Below, one piece after another: positions 63,201-64,000 of a stretch of DNA of 64,000 nucleotides. The first letter of the stretch is position 1, and each line of letters begins with the position of its first letter. The notes under the pieces are model-generated. The model was not told the DNA's origin and made no database searches. It saw nothing but the letters and a program-made list of their open reading frames with translations. A program made the position numbers and the translations under genes. Origin of the DNA: Leishmania infantum JPCM5 (lineage: Eukaryota; Euglenozoa; Kinetoplastea; Trypanosomatida; Trypanosomatidae); contig NC_009390.2 of assembly GCF_000002875.2 (NCBI RefSeq), positions 2,501-66,500 on the forward strand, written 5' to 3'.

Positions 63201-64000
63201 GTGGCACGGGAGTCGTTGTCTACGTGTGCTCTGACTGCCATGCCATCTCCGCAGGCCCGCACAGCGCCGCGCTCCCCAAGATACCAGACGGGGCACCAGC
63301 GACAGGGTCCAGCACGGCTTCCTGCAGCAGCTGTGGCACCACGGAGCCTGGCTACTACACTGCCGCCTTCACCTGGACGTGTGGCTGCGGTGCCTGCAAT
63401 TCTGCACTGCACGCGTACTGCCATGCATGCTCACGGGCTGCACAGCAGCCCACTGTAACGTGCACGCACTGCAGCCATGCGCAGTCCGTGAGGGGAGCCG
63501 CGCCGTGGGCCGGAAGCAGGGGTGCATGCGAGCGATGTCACCACCCACACCCTCGCGTCCTCGCTGCCGTCAATCAGCACCGCCTCGTCCGCTGCCCTGC
63601 GTGTCAAGGCCGTGTGCCGTCCACCAGCGTACAGTGCCCGCACTGCGCGTGCACCGCCGTGGCGGCGGTGGCCGCGCTGCTTCCAACGGAGGCGGATCAG
63701 CCTTGGCTCTGTCACCACTGTGGCACAACGCACGCGGTCCGCGACCGAACGGACGGCCAGCTACGCACTCCGGTGCACCTGACGGATCCCTCATCCGTGC
63801 ATACGCTCCTGCCACTCCTCACACGTGCTGAGGACGGCTACTGCACGACGTGCGGTACGTGTCGTCTACCACCGACCTCGTGGGAGCGCGGACGCCTATG
63901 GGGGTGCAGTAAGTGCGGAGAGCCGTTCAACAGCGAGCTGGCGTGTCGGCGATGCGCTGCTCTCGCCCCTGGCGTCCCTGCCGGTCAGGTGTACGTGTGG
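60269..64000 (+). CDS. Large Cys-rich multi-zinc-knuckle protein, 3' truncated by window edge
   Basis: This frame has no stop from 60188 to the window end, and the first ATG is at 60269, so at least 1244 residues are encoded and the gene continues past the right edge. The first part (to about residue 790) is mostly helical with Ala/Ser-rich, disordered stretches near the start, including six Ala from a CAG-type repeat. From about residue 792 the protein carries at least fourteen CxxC pairs (for example CPSC, CLRC, CSDC, CTHC, CPAC, CPHC, CSKC), several preceded by Trp as in RanBP2-type or zinc-ribbon units. No enzymatic motif was seen. A zinc-dependent RNA- or protein-binding scaffold is plausible; the family is not recognised. 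The true start could be a later in-frame ATG (60752). Confidence 0.85.
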   Translation, partial: MYLRKPLVQRGVLRCHPHRCHRRAPAVTTSAPLSSSGSIDGGSDFACYVEAEFTDALFAASSPTEAGANSVEQRVNSSFYLVPAAAAAAAPAGAQRHHRRRRSLHCGSEVSGLPPTHAILNHLNSSLWLQVLARLHSRGALCGEGCAGALRYLPTFTYRPLMPWLWSPATLSTPAEAAQPSSTSHRSEAGRGSDAENVSGARDSSEWEVDLGTEVHRNVCLPALAMSCRPAAPPAPPATAPLTVYTVTDISTAAPSQWTVIATSVVKSTLANAPPATVKDLLKVWHDLFFALRYHAVWVSTPEQLRGSAHPQLMRLFECFYADVRRHSQISSASEACGMAQLLSSEELPLQQRRANVITEVVVRTLTPPILLRKFRSLYRPHRHSAMLFAELYAMCVEEEETFVCLRRLHAHSPGDMSAQEAAQPAARMRQRQQLTTTTLLMDVDLAASYATLPGRRYSGLSDAGEQWAATLQHLRFLLPRVHFLQECRRAQRAPPMSSGNAAEEAVWQPWRQVASILMNVCVWVSNDNAEAERCVDALRCTVEVLQSMNAESSTSGRGGAHRLLAPPTFQVVGAFISCLVAAARDSMRTKAAQLQYGPTDGLLGVYLLSVAVAAVIPASGRSRKSAADCRQTGDGVHMPSTDADEDAAELLHRLRLLVHPSKSTPGEVWAALRRSPTAGEAARHGLVTVGHHLFSECVMPLVSQPKVFSTAQRLYGRLRAWATEVGRPLGLHGEPVSALWKLRWLQQHLTTDGDSGEASALLGRLTSGRVQTGSDRVAPQDTTTLPSPVSWRCGCGFENESISTGAHHGDAVRVACVACVLRTLTPLSWECPSCHAVANSGVCVPYCLRCGETHPLADQLGIAVKTPSVADAHTCGMTFCKEHPHLGTVTLLQPRGLPKSSLVYTPTPPSLLNAPEATEGVARCCWDCGHACGGAPVDVGDVHVATLSPRYAAPSWHGEDDAALNGLSEDGNSLKVGGTGVVVYVCSDCHAISAGPHSAALPKIPDGAPATGSSTASCSSCGTTEPGYYTAAFTWTCGCGACNSALHAYCHACSRAAQQPTVTCTHCSHAQSVRGAAPWAGSRGACERCHHPHPRVLAAVNQHRLVRCPACQGRVPSTSVQCPHCACTAVAAVAALLPTEADQPWLCHHCGTTHAVRDRTDGQLRTPVHLTDPSSVHTLLPLLTRAEDGYCTTCGTCRLPPTSWERGRLWGCSKCGEPFNSELACRRCAALAPGVPAGQVYVW

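Noticed and set aside
1..64000. tRNA, rRNA and CRISPR arrays
   Set aside because: No A/B-box pairs, rRNA-like sequence or spaced direct repeats were seen by eye; a covariance search would be needed to exclude small RNAs.

Overview
The window reads as nuclear DNA of a trypanosomatid, most likely Leishmania or a close relative. All 21 protein genes lie on the + strand, none shows an intron, and they are separated by 0.5-3.7 kb spacers rich in CT tracts, poly-C and CA/TG microsatellites. Pyrimidine tract plus AG signals consistent with trans-splice acceptors precede many starts. Coding DNA is GC-rich with G/C third positions. From memory, the gene order (SAR1, two coiled-coil genes, major vault protein, LC8, and so on to a branched-chain E2 and LSG1) matches the left end of Leishmania chromosome 5. 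I could not check that, and no telomeric hexamer repeats are present.

Layout: 1-3923 is gene-free, lower-GC DNA. From 3924 a single head-to-tail array runs to the right edge: coiled-coil protein, small CxxC protein, SAR1 GTPase, coiled-coil protein, coiled-coil protein with a cyclase-like domain, MVP, LC8 dynein light chain, RRP15-like protein, RppH-like Nudix hydrolase, PPP phosphatase with a Plus3-like N-terminus, 123-residue unknown, TrmB-like methyltransferase-fold protein, protein kinase, DDX21-type DEAD-box helicase, LRR protein, two coiled-coil or low-complexity proteins, BCKDH E2, Fip1-CCCH protein, LSG1 GTPase, and a large Cys-rich protein that runs off the right edge. The array looks like one polycistronic unit, so the genes are joined by transcription rather than by pathway. 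Loose themes are RNA metabolism and ribosome biogenesis (RRP15, DEAD-box, Fip1-CCCH, LSG1), cytoskeleton (LC8, coiled coils) and mitochondrion (E2, TrmB-like).

Four near-identical direct repeats of about 0.51-0.56 kb (19811, 28971, 38874, 42467) sit in the spacers after MVP, the phosphatase, the kinase and the helicase. They look like SIDER-type degenerate retroposons. A 100-N assembly gap (38527-38626) is flanked on both sides by copies of the same 25-26-bp sequence, suggesting a collapsed tandem array.

Most worth a second look: a cyclase fold that has lost its catalytic residues, a Plus3-like domain joined to a PPP phosphatase, a TrmB-like protein without the PDPW aspartate, Fip1 and CCCH motifs in one protein, the truncated multi-CxxC ORF at the right edge, and the repeat family.
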